Assembly: GCA_013348845.1 (NCBI GenBank)
Contig: CP054675.1
Span: 939,501 to 1,003,500 of the forward strand
Reading direction: 5' to 3'
From: Candidatus Tepidiaquacella proteinivora
Lineage (GTDB): Bacteria; Bacteroidota; Ignavibacteria; Tepidaquicellales; Tepidaquicellaceae
DNA length: 64,000 nt
The stretch's first letter is position 1. Each line of letters starts with the position of its first letter. Both the position numbers and the translations under genes were made by a program. This document shows, in pieces, positions 1-9,859 of this stretch. Below the pieces are notes generated by a model that was given only the letters and a program-made list of their open reading frames with translations, was not told where the DNA came from and ran no database searches.

Positions 1-180
1 ATCCCCCGTTTTTTTAAATATTAAATTGCTATGATAGAATGCAAGATAAACTTCAATTAAAGATGTAGTATCATTATTCCGGAAAATTGTATAGTCAGCA
101 TCAAAAATAAATTTCTCCTGTGAATAGCAATTTATAAAATAAACAAAAAGTAATATTAGAGTAAAAAATAATTTTTTCAT
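1..180 (-). CDS. Partial secreted protein, GWxTD-domain-like N-terminus
   Basis: The gene starts at an ATG at 180 and runs off the left edge, so only 60 residues are visible. It opens with a signal peptide (MKKLFFTLILLFVYFINCYSQ) whose likely cleavage follows the Ser-Gln. The mature part, with FDADYTIFRNNDTTS and then IEVYLAFYHSNL, resembles the start of the GWxTD-domain proteins common in Ignavibacteria, which have DYAVFR... followed by an 'EIYYSFP' strand. The defining GWxTD motif lies outside the window, so the family call rests on this short stretch only. A terminator-like hairpin separates it from the PorV/PorQ-family gene upstream on the same strand, so it probably has its own promoter in the AT-rich gap at 181-230. 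Confidence 0.55.
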   Translation of the reverse strand, partial: MKKLFFTLILLFVYFINCYSQEKFIFDADYTIFRNNDTTSLIEVYLAFYHSNLIFKKTGD

Positions 181-230
181 AACATTATTTATATATAATA
201 TAATAACAAAATATTCATAAAAAATAAAAT

Positions 231-268
231 AAAAAAGGTAACTTTAGAATTAATCTAAAGTTACCTTT
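231..268 (-). terminator. Intrinsic terminator after the PorV/PorQ-family gene
   Basis: A perfect 15-bp inverted repeat (arms 234-248 and 254-268, core GGTAACTTTAGA, 5-nt loop) is followed on the minus strand by a T run (231-236). It begins 20 bases after the stop codon of the gene ending at 288. Arms and T run are read directly from the sequence. Confidence 0.85.
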
Positions 269-287
269 AAATATTCATAAAAGTTTA

Positions 288-1319
288 TCAGAATCCGAGG
301 TATAAAGTAAAGAATTGATTTGTTGAATCAAATCCTTTTTCGTTGATGATTCTGTAAGCATAATCAAATCCAATTGTAAAGCTACCAAAAGGATATCTTA
401 TGCCTGCACCGAAGGTTGGTCCAAATAATGATTCATCTGAATTCTTATCGGGATAAATATTGAAAGCACCTCTTGCATAAAACATATTATTGTAATTATA
501 CTCTAAACCGAACCTATACTCATCACTCGTAAAACCTGAATTCTGAAATGAACCTAAGAGATTTAAATTCATCTTATCAGTTAATCTCAAGTTATATCCT
601 ATTCCAATTTCCAGGTTTGTCGGAAGGTCAAAACTTTGCAAAACTACTCTTTGAGTATAAGACCGGCCTTCAATTTCATAAGTTCTGTCAAGACCAGGAC
701 CATTGAAAGTCATTGACGGACCAAGATTCTTTAAGGCAATCCCGAACGAAAATCCTGTTGTACCTGCTATATATTGAATACCAAAGTCAAATGCAAATCC
801 GGTTGCATTAACATTAGCAACATTTTCATTAATAACTTTAACATTAGTCCCAAATCTAATCCTATCAGTCATTTGTCTTGCTAAGCCTAAATTTGCGATA
901 ATATAAGTTGGTTTAAATATAGCACCAGTACCTTCAGGTTGAAGCTCGGTAGTTTCCTGAATTTCTCCGATGTTCAGAGTTTTAATAGAAACTCCAATGT
1001 TACCGAGATTGCCGAGTTTAGCTCCTGCAGCAAAATATTCTACCTTCATATCTGCAAAATATGTCATATGAGAGAATTGCACCTCAGCATAATTAGAATT
1101 TAAAACCGCCAATCCAGCCGGGTTCCAGTAAATCGCTTCAACACCAGTAACATTAGAAAGATTTGAACCGGAAAGAGAAGTCCCAACTGAACCAACAGGA
1201 ATTAAAAGCTCAGGAGCAGCTGATGTCCCTAACTTCTTGCGTGGTCCACTGTAAGAAATATTTGCTGCGAAGACTAATATTAATATTATTGCAAATATTT
1301 TTATGTATTTTAATTTCAT
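288..1319 (-). CDS. PorV/PorQ-family outer-membrane protein
   Basis: This 343-residue protein has a signal peptide (about 1-24, ending SYSG) and then the family signature: KLGTSAAPELLIPVG followed by an 'AIYWNPAGLA' motif near residue 70. The rest is alternating amphipathic strands ending in LGF, as expected of a 14-strand FadL-like barrel. PorV and PorQ are T9SS outer-membrane proteins; PorV carries cargo from the translocon to the attachment complex. Many Ignavibacteria encode several paralogs, so this may be a general PorV-like porin rather than PorV itself. The start has a good ribosome-binding site (AAGGAG). It lies downstream of a TonB receptor and a large secreted protein on the same strand, which suggests a surface-assembly role for that set. 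It is separated from them by a hairpin and followed by a terminator. Confidence 0.8.
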   Translation of the reverse strand: MKLKYIKIFAIILILVFAANISYSGPRKKLGTSAAPELLIPVGSVGTSLSGSNLSNVTGVEAIYWNPAGLAVLNSNYAEVQFSHMTYFADMKVEYFAAGAKLGNLGNIGVSIKTLNIGEIQETTELQPEGTGAIFKPTYIIANLGLARQMTDRIRFGTNVKVINENVANVNATGFAFDFGIQYIAGTTGFSFGIALKNLGPSMTFNGPGLDRTYEIEGRSYTQRVVLQSFDLPTNLEIGIGYNLRLTDKMNLNLLGSFQNSGFTSDEYRFGLEYNYNNMFYARGAFNIYPDKNSDESLFGPTFGAGIRYPFGSFTIGFDYAYRIINEKGFDSTNQFFTLYLGF

Positions 1320-1355
1320 TTTTCCTTTTACTCCTTATAATTTATTAATTAAAGT

Positions 1356-1380
1356 CTCCCCGGTATTATCTACCGGGGAG
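1356..1380 (-). terminator. GC-rich hairpin downstream of the 1168-residue secreted protein gene
   Basis: This is a perfect 10-bp stem (CTCCCCGGTA / TACCGGGGAG) with a TTATC loop, 17 bases past the stop codon at 1397. No proper T run follows on the minus strand, so it may protect the 3' end of the mRNA or only attenuate read-through rather than terminate fully. Confidence 0.6.
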
Positions 1381-1396
1381 CAAATTAATTCTATTG

Positions 1397-4300
1397 TTAG
1401 AAATTAATCCTTTCCTGAGCTGTGAATACAACTATCTTAAGCACTTTAGTACCGATACCAGGCGCATCAATAAGAGCAATATAAATACCTGATGCTACAG
1501 GAACTTTAGATTCGTTTTGCAAATTCCATTCAAGTGTACTATTAGTAGAGCCGGGCGGATCATTCTTTTCAAGTGTCTTAATCAAATCACCATTCAAAGT
1601 ATAAATCTTAATTGTGCATTTCAATGGTAGATGCCTGAATGTAACGAATTTATCACTTAAAGATCTATCAAGGGTACTGAAACCATAATAGGGATTCGGT
1701 ACGACTTTTATCTTATCCAGAGCATTTGTTTCTTTTGCATAATTGGGGTCTCCGAACTTCGGTGCAACCACATCAAATTCATAGAACAATGGTTTCGTCG
1801 GAACATTTGATGCTACATAAGGTCGTGTTACAGTATAAGGATATATATACATAGCATCACCTTCGGTAAAGTTAGCAGAAGAATTTATTCTTCTTGCTGC
1901 CCAGACATACATAACATCAATATTTGCAGTTATATATAAATTCCTTGATGTTGTTGCATAGAATGCATCCCAGGCAGGATCACCGTATGTTGAGTTGAAT
2001 ATATATAAGAATTCATAACTACCAGTACTATCTGAAGTGGGATCCCACTTGCCATCAATTTTTCCTCTTGGGATTGAATCGTTTGTTTCAAGAAATGCAC
2101 AATTCAATTGTCTCGGAGCTTCTGAACTGTCGGTTGGGTCAACTTCCCATACTGTAAATGGCACTTTCCTCTTGTCCTGATATATATAGAAATTATTTGC
2201 AGTAGTAGTATTAATTACATAAGGAGCAAATGATGGATCAGCTAACGGGAAATTGGTTCTTGCCAAGTATCTGTAAGCATATTGCTGTTTTGAAGTATCA
2301 TTTGAGAATTCTATCTTAATAACTCTTAATCCATCTGGTTTTATGGCTGATCCAACTGAATTGTATACATTTTTAGCAGGATATGTTAGCGACATAGATT
2401 TTGACTGGAATTTCGGATCCTGGTTATTTATTACAACCTTCGCTCCAGTAAGCCATAGATTCTGAGCCGGTGTATATTCCCATCCATATTTTCTTGTCTG
2501 AATACTATCAGGACTTAATGTTGGGTCTTTAATTACTCCAAAATTACCGGTATAACCGCCAACACTACCATCTGACGTATATCTAATCTTTTGCAGATTG
2601 AAATAGATGCCATCTAAAGTTTTAGATGAATCTTCAGATGATACTTTTGTTGGATTATATTTTAATCCGGTCTTAATTGTTACGAACGGGTCATTACCAA
2701 TTTTTCTTAAAATATTATATGTAGTATCAGGATTAAATACAACTCTATAGGTTGCATTTAACAATAAATTCTGATTTCTAATTATCGGACATAATCCAAG
2801 GTCTCTTATCGGGAATTTAACATCTAAAGTATCACCATTTTTATAAGTATAATAAGTACCTGCGGGTGGTGCAACAGGCCTTATTTTCAAAGTCTGTGCA
2901 CCTACAGAATTCCTTATGACTTTAAATCCTCTTCTGATTTTTGTCGAACCACTATAAGCGTACGCAACAACTGCAAACCTGTATTCCTGACCATAAATAA
3001 ACGATGTCTGTCCACCATAATTATTAGGAAATTGTGTCTTCGTTAATTTTATGCTTCTGGATATTCCGTGATTTGGAAAATCAGCCGGAACACCTAATTT
3101 ATATGGCGGAACTATTGGATATGGTGAAAACTGCTCATTACCATTTATAGTAACGCCCGTTGAAAATGTATCAATAATTATTCCTACATTATTTCGCTTG
3201 TCAAATATATCTACAAGAGCAATAACAGTTGGATCTATTGTTTCCGGTTTTGTGAAATCCGGAACTGTCTGAGCAAATCTGCTTATTTCATAAATTTCAT
3301 ATCCTTCAAAGTTGTATATATTAGAATCGTTTTGAGAATAAAATATTGTATCCCAATACTGGAATGATTCAGATATATCACCCCAGGTTAAGGTAATATT
3401 ACATAAACCACTAACCAATGGTTCAAATGAATATGTAACTTCCGGTGCTGGCGGAGGTGGAGTTACATTGAAGTTATTATCATATATTAATTGAGCCGTT
3501 TTAGAAAGTGATTTAAGTCTTGTAACCGAATTCACATTACTGCTGCCTCTCGCGGCAAATTGTGCAAGAACAACATTCTGAGTATCATTCGGATTTACAA
3601 TGAAATCTAACCTACCTGAAGAAAAGATAAATCTTCTATCAGCAGGGGCATTAACAGTAATAGGGGTACCGCAAGAATCACCATTACAATTCCTTAAACT
3701 ACCTTTAAATTCAGTCCATCCTATATTGGATTCAGGATCACCGGGATAAACAAATTTTACTTTTTTATAACAACTTCCACTGATTGGTTGTAACGGATCA
3801 ACATAAGCGGTAGAATCCTTCTTAAATCCCTGCATATTCAAATAAGCTGGGTATGGTTCACCATTAGGGTCAGATTCGCAAGGAGGTGGAGAACCGGAAG
3901 TATTAGTAAAGAATGTAAATGAGGTTAACCCCAATGTATCATTTGTAGCTCTTATGATTGGACTTTTGAAATAGTCCATACCAAAAGCAGGTGGATTAAC
4001 TCCGTAAACAGGATCATCATTATCACCATTGTAACAGAACCCTAAATTTAAAGTAGTATCACAACCGATATAATCATCATCAGCATTACCTAAATCCGGG
4101 TCAACAACAACACTAATCCAGGTTCTTTCCCAGGGCCTGTTTCCTTTATTAATAATCACCCAATTAATAAATTGCAAGTCTTCCAAACCCGGACCACTAT
4201 AGCACCAAGCTGTAAAATGCACTTCAGCATATAGTAATGGTGTATTGACACCACCACCAAACCCTTCACCGGGATTTTTCTGGTCAATAAATGCATCGGT

Positions 4301-4903
4301 ACAAGTCATAAAGATAGTTTGAGATGCATTTTTCATACCAGCAATATCAACTAACGGATCATATTGGCCATCATTATTCACATCAACAAAAGGTGCACCA
4401 TAAGGAACCATTAATCCCCAGTTAGCCCAGTCAGGGTTATTATAAGCATTATCACCAGATTTCACTTTATAAAGTTTATAATCCGTACCTGTTTTTGGAA
4501 TAGGTGTTATACCCGGTAAGATATAACCCGGTGTATATTCACCACGATATGATGCCATCACCTGACCCATTGCATATTTCTGTATCCCTGGTTCAGTTGA
4601 TGTATCAATCATACAAGCAATACATAAACCAGCAGTAAAACAGGCATACTTACCAGACCCTTTTGGCCATTCAAAGCCCGGGTGATTATTAGTCCTTGGG
4701 TCTTGATCGAAAATACCCCAATTGTAAAATATAGCGCTGATATTATTCCCATCTAAAAATAAGTACTGAAGGGGGACATCAGGTTGTACTCGATTAACAA
4801 AGGGGTCTCGTCCTGTTGGGTTTCTTCTTGGCAAAGAAAATGCTGTACTGCTGATTATTACTATTAGAAGTAATGTTAGTACATTTGTTATTTTTAATTT
4901 CAT
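1397..4903 (-). CDS. Large secreted protein with T9SS-type C-terminal domain
   Basis: A 1168-residue secreted protein of unknown function. Visible features are a signal peptide (about 1-23, ending AFS), a Cys-rich patch near residues 86-98, and a calcium-loop-like DVNNDGQYD motif near residue 175. About 900 residues of beta-rich sequence with Pro/Asn/Thr-rich strands follow. The C-terminal 100 residues contain KVVPNPYYG, TIKIYTLNGDLIKTL and VASGIYIALID, matching the T9SS type A sorting domain layout with PNPYYG replacing the usual YPNPFN. The protein is therefore probably exported by T9SS and anchored or released outside. It follows the TonB receptor gene with a 42-bp gap and no hairpin, so the two are likely co-transcribed. 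The start has an AAGGA ribosome-binding site. No enzyme motif was recognised. Confidence 0.75.
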   Translation of the reverse strand: MKLKITNVLTLLLIVIISSTAFSLPRRNPTGRDPFVNRVQPDVPLQYLFLDGNNISAIFYNWGIFDQDPRTNNHPGFEWPKGSGKYACFTAGLCIACMIDTSTEPGIQKYAMGQVMASYRGEYTPGYILPGITPIPKTGTDYKLYKVKSGDNAYNNPDWANWGLMVPYGAPFVDVNNDGQYDPLVDIAGMKNASQTIFMTCTDAFIDQKNPGEGFGGGVNTPLLYAEVHFTAWCYSGPGLEDLQFINWVIINKGNRPWERTWISVVVDPDLGNADDDYIGCDTTLNLGFCYNGDNDDPVYGVNPPAFGMDYFKSPIIRATNDTLGLTSFTFFTNTSGSPPPCESDPNGEPYPAYLNMQGFKKDSTAYVDPLQPISGSCYKKVKFVYPGDPESNIGWTEFKGSLRNCNGDSCGTPITVNAPADRRFIFSSGRLDFIVNPNDTQNVVLAQFAARGSSNVNSVTRLKSLSKTAQLIYDNNFNVTPPPPAPEVTYSFEPLVSGLCNITLTWGDISESFQYWDTIFYSQNDSNIYNFEGYEIYEISRFAQTVPDFTKPETIDPTVIALVDIFDKRNNVGIIIDTFSTGVTINGNEQFSPYPIVPPYKLGVPADFPNHGISRSIKLTKTQFPNNYGGQTSFIYGQEYRFAVVAYAYSGSTKIRRGFKVIRNSVGAQTLKIRPVAPPAGTYYTYKNGDTLDVKFPIRDLGLCPIIRNQNLLLNATYRVVFNPDTTYNILRKIGNDPFVTIKTGLKYNPTKVSSEDSSKTLDGIYFNLQKIRYTSDGSVGGYTGNFGVIKDPTLSPDSIQTRKYGWEYTPAQNLWLTGAKVVINNQDPKFQSKSMSLTYPAKNVYNSVGSAIKPDGLRVIKIEFSNDTSKQQYAYRYLARTNFPLADPSFAPYVINTTTANNFYIYQDKRKVPFTVWEVDPTDSSEAPRQLNCAFLETNDSIPRGKIDGKWDPTSDSTGSYEFLYIFNSTYGDPAWDAFYATTSRNLYITANIDVMYVWAARRINSSANFTEGDAMYIYPYTVTRPYVASNVPTKPLFYEFDVVAPKFGDPNYAKETNALDKIKVVPNPYYGFSTLDRSLSDKFVTFRHLPLKCTIKIYTLNGDLIKTLEKNDPPGSTNSTLEWNLQNESKVPVASGIYIALIDAPGIGTKVLKIVVFTAQERINF

Positions 4904-4945
4904 TTCCTTTTATACAATTGATTTATAAAAAATTTCATTTTTATT

Positions 4946-7825
4946 TTAGAAGCTTAAATTAACGCCAAATCTGATTTGCCTGGGTGGACCCCAGTTGCTA
5001 AAGAATTTTATTCTCTCTGGCCAATATTTTCTGAATATAGGATTTGTTTCCCAGTTACTTGCTCCGCTTGGAGTTTGTAAGTATCCATTATCATCAGGTT
5101 TACCAGTACCCGGGAATACATAGGTAACGATTTCAGAGTTAAGAACATTGATTATATAAACATAGAGATTTAAATATGCTTTATAAATCTGAATTGTTTT
5201 ATCCCATCTCATATCCAATCTGAAATTCCAATCCTTGTATATTTCATTCTTTGCTGATAATACGATTCCACCATCAGTACCTGTAGTAGTTGTCGCGACT
5301 GTGTATCTGGTATATGGTCTTCCGCTATTGAAGCTGAATAAAACATTTAATCCCATATTTCTTAAAATATCACCAAGAATACCAGAGGGGACATCATCAT
5401 TACCAAATCTGTAATCAAGATTGATATTTCCTGTATGTCTCTGATCATAATCAAGAGCATAAACGAAATTTGGTAATTCCTGAGTTGGGTCATTAGCAAG
5501 CGACCATTTAGCAGTCGGGTCAGAACCAGTACCACTTGCATAAGAAAGTGTATAAGCAACATCAACTGCAAGTCTGTTCATTCTTCGCATACTGAAATAG
5601 AAATCCAATCCTCTTGAAATAGCAAAATCAGTATTCATAAAAGCAACGAAACCAACAGGTACTTTTCCATCCGGAGTTGCTTTTATTCTACCAGCGCCAA
5701 TTAAATCGAGTGATTCTTTATAAAATGCTGTGACACCTAAATCAATATAATCTCCAACTTTCTGTTTAAATCCAATTTCATACTGAGTAAGTTTTGTTGG
5801 TTTCAAAGAAGCATTTTCAATTACATCCTGCAAAGCGGTAGATAAAAATCTCTGCAATGTTGCCTGATTAACATATAAGTATGTTAATTGTGGCATTTGC
5901 ACCATCTTACCATACTGTGCAATAAATATTATTTTATCAGTAATCGGGAATGAAAATCCAAGTCTTGGGGAAAAGAAGAAATCCATTTTGCTATCTGTAA
6001 AATCATCATCAGAAGCAATAACACCATCTGGTCCTGTTATATCAGTTTCTAATGATTTAAACACTTTTGTATTTACATCAAAGAAATCAATTCTGAAACC
6101 TCCATTAAAGTTAAAGTCAGAAAAACTGACTTTATCACGGATATAGACACCACCAGTAATTGGATGTTTAGCATCATCGCCTTTTGCGATTAATGTTCCA
6201 CTTAGTGGGTCTATAATTTCATAACCGTAAGTTTTTAATCTACCTGTATTAGTACCATACCACCTATCCAGTGGATTTGTTATTGATAAGTCTGCAGTTA
6301 CACAAGGATAAATAGATATTTTCTTTAAGGTGTGATATTTGTATTCACCACCAAATTTGATTTCGTGGTCACCTAACTTTTTTGTTAATATTGCCCAGGT
6401 AGCATCAACTTTTCCACCGATATAACTAACATCTACCTTTTCATAGTAATCAATAACAGCATAAGGAAATCTGTAAAGATAAGCAGTATTTGGATCAAGA
6501 CTTAAATATTTACCCTGTCCAGCACCTTGATAATATTGATTTAAACCCGGGTTGTAATTTGTATCACCATAACGAGTTAAATTATCTTTATGGTCTGGGT
6601 CAAATCTTTCCTGAAATGACTTTAAGTAATTTCCCTGAAGTTCTATAAAGAAATTACTTGCAAACTGTCCAGACATTCTTCCGAAAAATTGATAATCATC
6701 AGATACCTGTATTGGGTTTTTCCACCAGTTCTGCAATACATTAGTACCGTAAGTAAGTCTTGATTCATTAAAATTCAAAGTACTTCCAAACCTGAAATTA
6801 AATGGAATATTAGCATCCTGAATTTCAGATAAATTAATATTTAACCTACCATTCCAGGAATAATATCCACCTTCATTTCCTTTCAGTTCACCATTTGGAA
6901 CGATAGTCGGAACTTTGTCAAGTATCCATGAATTAATTGTAATTCTTGAAAACTGCCTTTCAAAGCTACCAAAGAAATTAAAAACTTTCGCTAATCCTTT
7001 CGTTGGAATAAGCGGACCGCCAATAGTAACAGTATAAAGATTATAACCCTGAGATTTTGTATCTATCCACTTGCCGGTAAACTCATCTGTAATGGCTTCG
7101 ACAGAACCAGTGTATCTATCTGTACCACTTTTCGTTGATACATTAATAACACCGCTGAGTACATTACCATATTCAGCGCCGAAACCACCGGTTAATACTG
7201 TAATTTCCTGCATCAAATTATTCGGGATAAAGGCTCTTGATGAACCATCAAGAGGGTTAGTGGTTTCAACACCATCAACAATGATTATGTTTTCATTTGA
7301 CCTTCCACCTCTGATATTCAACGAACCACCTCTATCATCCTGAATAACACCAGCGGTTTTGGATGCAATATTAACAACACCTCTGATACCGGTATTTACA
7401 ATTTGTTGAGTTTCTACAATTCTTCCGCTTTGCTCTACATCAATCCCTTTTCTTTCCGCTTGAATAACAATAACTTCGGTTTTGATTTCACTTGTAACCT
7501 TTAAAGCAAAATTAACCTTAGTTCTCTGGTCAACTGAAACTTTTACATCGGTAATTTGTTGGATATCATAACCAATGTAAGAAGCTTCAAGAGTATAGGT
7601 ACCGACATCAACATTAAGAATTACGAATTCACCATTTTCATCAGTTAAAGCACCCATCTTAGAACCAACAATTTTGACAGTTGCATTAAACAAGGGAGAG
7701 CCATCTTTAGCATCGACTACAGTTCCACCTATACTACCCGTTGCTTGACCAAAGGAAACAGCAGGAATAAATAGGAGAGCAAATACGAGAAGGGAAACAA
7801 TTTTAATTAGAATGTGTTTCCTCAT
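4946..7825 (-). CDS. TonB-dependent receptor with carboxypeptidase-regulatory-like N-domain
   Basis: This 959-residue outer-membrane receptor has a signal peptide (about 1-26, ending SFG). A carboxypeptidase-D-regulatory-like beta-sandwich follows (about 30-115, starting GSIGGTVVDAKDGSPL). The plug domain (about 140-240) shows LNIRGGRSNENIIIVDGVE and ITVLTGGFGAEYGNVLSGV. A long 22-strand-type barrel ends in the typical terminal Phe (FGVNLSF). Proteins of this type import large or scarce ligands using TonB energy, or act in T9SS-linked surface complexes. The substrate cannot be deduced. The start is well supported by a strong ribosome-binding site (GGAGG). It shares strand and close spacing with the secreted protein gene at 1397, and the T9SS-sorted gene lies 166 bp upstream. 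Confidence 0.9.
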   Translation of the reverse strand: MRKHILIKIVSLLVFALLFIPAVSFGQATGSIGGTVVDAKDGSPLFNATVKIVGSKMGALTDENGEFVILNVDVGTYTLEASYIGYDIQQITDVKVSVDQRTKVNFALKVTSEIKTEVIVIQAERKGIDVEQSGRIVETQQIVNTGIRGVVNIASKTAGVIQDDRGGSLNIRGGRSNENIIIVDGVETTNPLDGSSRAFIPNNLMQEITVLTGGFGAEYGNVLSGVINVSTKSGTDRYTGSVEAITDEFTGKWIDTKSQGYNLYTVTIGGPLIPTKGLAKVFNFFGSFERQFSRITINSWILDKVPTIVPNGELKGNEGGYYSWNGRLNINLSEIQDANIPFNFRFGSTLNFNESRLTYGTNVLQNWWKNPIQVSDDYQFFGRMSGQFASNFFIELQGNYLKSFQERFDPDHKDNLTRYGDTNYNPGLNQYYQGAGQGKYLSLDPNTAYLYRFPYAVIDYYEKVDVSYIGGKVDATWAILTKKLGDHEIKFGGEYKYHTLKKISIYPCVTADLSITNPLDRWYGTNTGRLKTYGYEIIDPLSGTLIAKGDDAKHPITGGVYIRDKVSFSDFNFNGGFRIDFFDVNTKVFKSLETDITGPDGVIASDDDFTDSKMDFFFSPRLGFSFPITDKIIFIAQYGKMVQMPQLTYLYVNQATLQRFLSTALQDVIENASLKPTKLTQYEIGFKQKVGDYIDLGVTAFYKESLDLIGAGRIKATPDGKVPVGFVAFMNTDFAISRGLDFYFSMRRMNRLAVDVAYTLSYASGTGSDPTAKWSLANDPTQELPNFVYALDYDQRHTGNINLDYRFGNDDVPSGILGDILRNMGLNVLFSFNSGRPYTRYTVATTTTGTDGGIVLSAKNEIYKDWNFRLDMRWDKTIQIYKAYLNLYVYIINVLNSEIVTYVFPGTGKPDDNGYLQTPSGASNWETNPIFRKYWPERIKFFSNWGPPRQIRFGVNLSF

Positions 7826-7945
7826 TTTTTTCCTCCAATGTAGTTTTGTTATTTTTAAAAAATGAATTCCTTAATTGAATTGCTTTTTTTTGTAGGTAAG
7901 TAGTAAAATCTTTTTCTATAATACCAATCATTTAATTAATAATTT

Positions 7946-7975
7946 TGGTATCCCCACAAATAAGTGGGGATACCA
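7946..7975 (-). terminator. Strong hairpin downstream of the Asp-box T9SS gene
   Basis: A perfect 12-bp inverted repeat (TGGTATCCCCAC / GTGGGGATACCA, 6-nt loop) lies 16 bases after the stop codon at 7991. Only a weak A/T stretch follows on the minus strand. It could terminate transcription or stabilise the upstream mRNA, and it separates this gene from the TonB receptor. Confidence 0.6.
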
Positions 7976-7990
7976 TGCATTTAAATACAA

Positions 7991-9859
7991 TTATTTAATT
8001 AACATCATTTTCTTTGTATCCTTGAAGTCGCCTGCCTGTATTGAGTAGAAATAAATTCCGCTTGGTAAATTAGAAGCATCAAAAGTATATTCATTAATTC
8101 CGGCATTGACAAATACATTGTTTAATAAGGTAGCAACTTCTTTACCTGTAATATCATACACTTTCAAAGTTACATTTGCATTGGTATTCAATCCAAATTT
8201 GATAACGGTTGTCGGGTTAAATGGATTTGGATAATTTTGATATAAAATAAAGTTTTCAGGAATTTCGGAAGAAATGTTCTTAACTCCAATAAGTTCATTC
8301 TTAGGAATTTGTACTCTTACAAAATAGTTTCTTGCCTGAGATTCACCATTTGCTTGTCCATTGACATAAGAGCCAGGAATAGAATCAACCTGAACTGAAA
8401 TGTTGAAATAGAAGTTATTTGCATCCTGATCATTTGTTGGTGAAACTGATGGATAAGTCCAGTCTCTTCTTGGAGTAGTAAAGTTAATCTTGATAGGTGG
8501 TTTCCAGGTTAAACCATTATCACCTGAAGCAGTTGCCCAGATATCACGATATGGTGTAGTATCAGCTGAACCACCAACTTCATCAGATGGAACCATAAAT
8601 ACACAGAATAATGCTTGTCCATTTTGTGACCTACCGATACTTGGTCTGCAAAGAGTACTAAATACATCATTTACACCAAAATTCGGATGCCATCCTACCA
8701 TTGAAGTATCAGCAATTACTATGCTTCTGTTCGGATCTGAACCCGGTAAATTTGTTGACCAGAATCTAATCTTTGCTGGTGCACCGGGGAAATAGTTACC
8801 TTCAGTAGTTTGTTTTATTGTTTCAAACACTGCTTTTGGCTCGTCACCATTGTAAACCAAAGATAAACCTCTAATCATACCTAAACTATCTGTTGAGAAG
8901 TTGCATTTAAAAATTTTCAAAGGTGTCGAGAAAGTTGAACCATTATCAGTTGATTCAATGAAATAAACATCACCATAATCAGCTGGATTCCAGACATCAT
9001 TTGCTTTGTAAAGAATACCGATTTTTCCGGAAGTGCTGACTGCTAATGAGTAAGTTTCTGCCTGATCAGAATTAAATGCAGTCCAGGTACCGAAGCTACT
9101 TGTTGAAAGAGAAGTACCGTAGTTCCTTAATGTAGTATCCTGACCATTAATTGAACCAACAAATACAAATTTATTTGTCAAATTAACATTTAGAGTAGCA
9201 ACAACTCTTGGCCAGATATAACCATTAGTTTGATACGCTGGTGGGTCAAGTAAAGTAAATGAACCTAAACCAGCAATAGCATCATAATAGAATTGTGATC
9301 TTGTTGGATTACCGCCGTTATTACCATGATTTCCTATTAATTCAATACCTTCAGAAGTACCAGTAATACAGTTAAATCCTGTCCTGATTGTAGCTGGTGC
9401 ATCTGCAACGAATGACCAGGTTTGGCCTCTATCGGAACTGAAATAATATTTAGTTAAACGAACAGTAAAGCCAGGGTCACCTGGCGGCGAATGAGTTAAT
9501 ACAGAGTGAATATTATCAGGTGTAACAGGGTCTTGCCAAATTTGCTGAGTAGAACCATTAGATTGTAAATCGTAAATCGTAGTACCACCCATCCAGGTGT
9601 ATGTAATTGTCCATGCAGAATAGCCATTGGAAACAGCAATTCTCTTTGGACCTAAATTATCCCATGTAACACGAATGGGATTAAAACCTTTCACAGATTT
9701 ACCATCTACTCTTTCTCCAACTAATGCATCACCGATCATTTTAACTCTGTATTCAATTCTTGCAAGTTGTTGTTTTTGAGCGTTCGTAAGTGCCTGACCA
9801 AATGAAATATTAGCAACCACTACGAACACAAGGATTGTAAGAAGAATTTTTTTCAACAT
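7991..9859 (-). CDS. T9SS-sorted secreted protein with Asp-box (sialidase-like) repeats
   Basis: A 622-residue secreted protein. A signal peptide (about 1-21, ending SFG) is followed by a beta-propeller-like body with Asp-box motifs such as SSDRGQTWSF, STDNGSTF and SGDNGLTW. The C-terminal 80 residues form a T9SS type A sorting domain (YQNYPNPFNPTT, VYDITGKEV, LPSGIYFYSI, final KMMLIK). Asp-box propellers occur in sialidases, Vps10-type proteins and many carbohydrate-binding proteins; no catalytic sialidase residues were identified, so no activity is assigned. The start has a clear AGGAG ribosome-binding site. It is first in the minus-strand envelope cluster, followed by a strong hairpin and the TonB receptor. 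High expression is suggested by that signal pair but not shown. Confidence 0.82.
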   Translation of the reverse strand: MLKKILLTILVFVVVANISFGQALTNAQKQQLARIEYRVKMIGDALVGERVDGKSVKGFNPIRVTWDNLGPKRIAVSNGYSAWTITYTWMGGTTIYDLQSNGSTQQIWQDPVTPDNIHSVLTHSPPGDPGFTVRLTKYYFSSDRGQTWSFVADAPATIRTGFNCITGTSEGIELIGNHGNNGGNPTRSQFYYDAIAGLGSFTLLDPPAYQTNGYIWPRVVATLNVNLTNKFVFVGSINGQDTTLRNYGTSLSTSSFGTWTAFNSDQAETYSLAVSTSGKIGILYKANDVWNPADYGDVYFIESTDNGSTFSTPLKIFKCNFSTDSLGMIRGLSLVYNGDEPKAVFETIKQTTEGNYFPGAPAKIRFWSTNLPGSDPNRSIVIADTSMVGWHPNFGVNDVFSTLCRPSIGRSQNGQALFCVFMVPSDEVGGSADTTPYRDIWATASGDNGLTWKPPIKINFTTPRRDWTYPSVSPTNDQDANNFYFNISVQVDSIPGSYVNGQANGESQARNYFVRVQIPKNELIGVKNISSEIPENFILYQNYPNPFNPTTVIKFGLNTNANVTLKVYDITGKEVATLLNNVFVNAGINEYTFDASNLPSGIYFYSIQAGDFKDTKKMMLIK

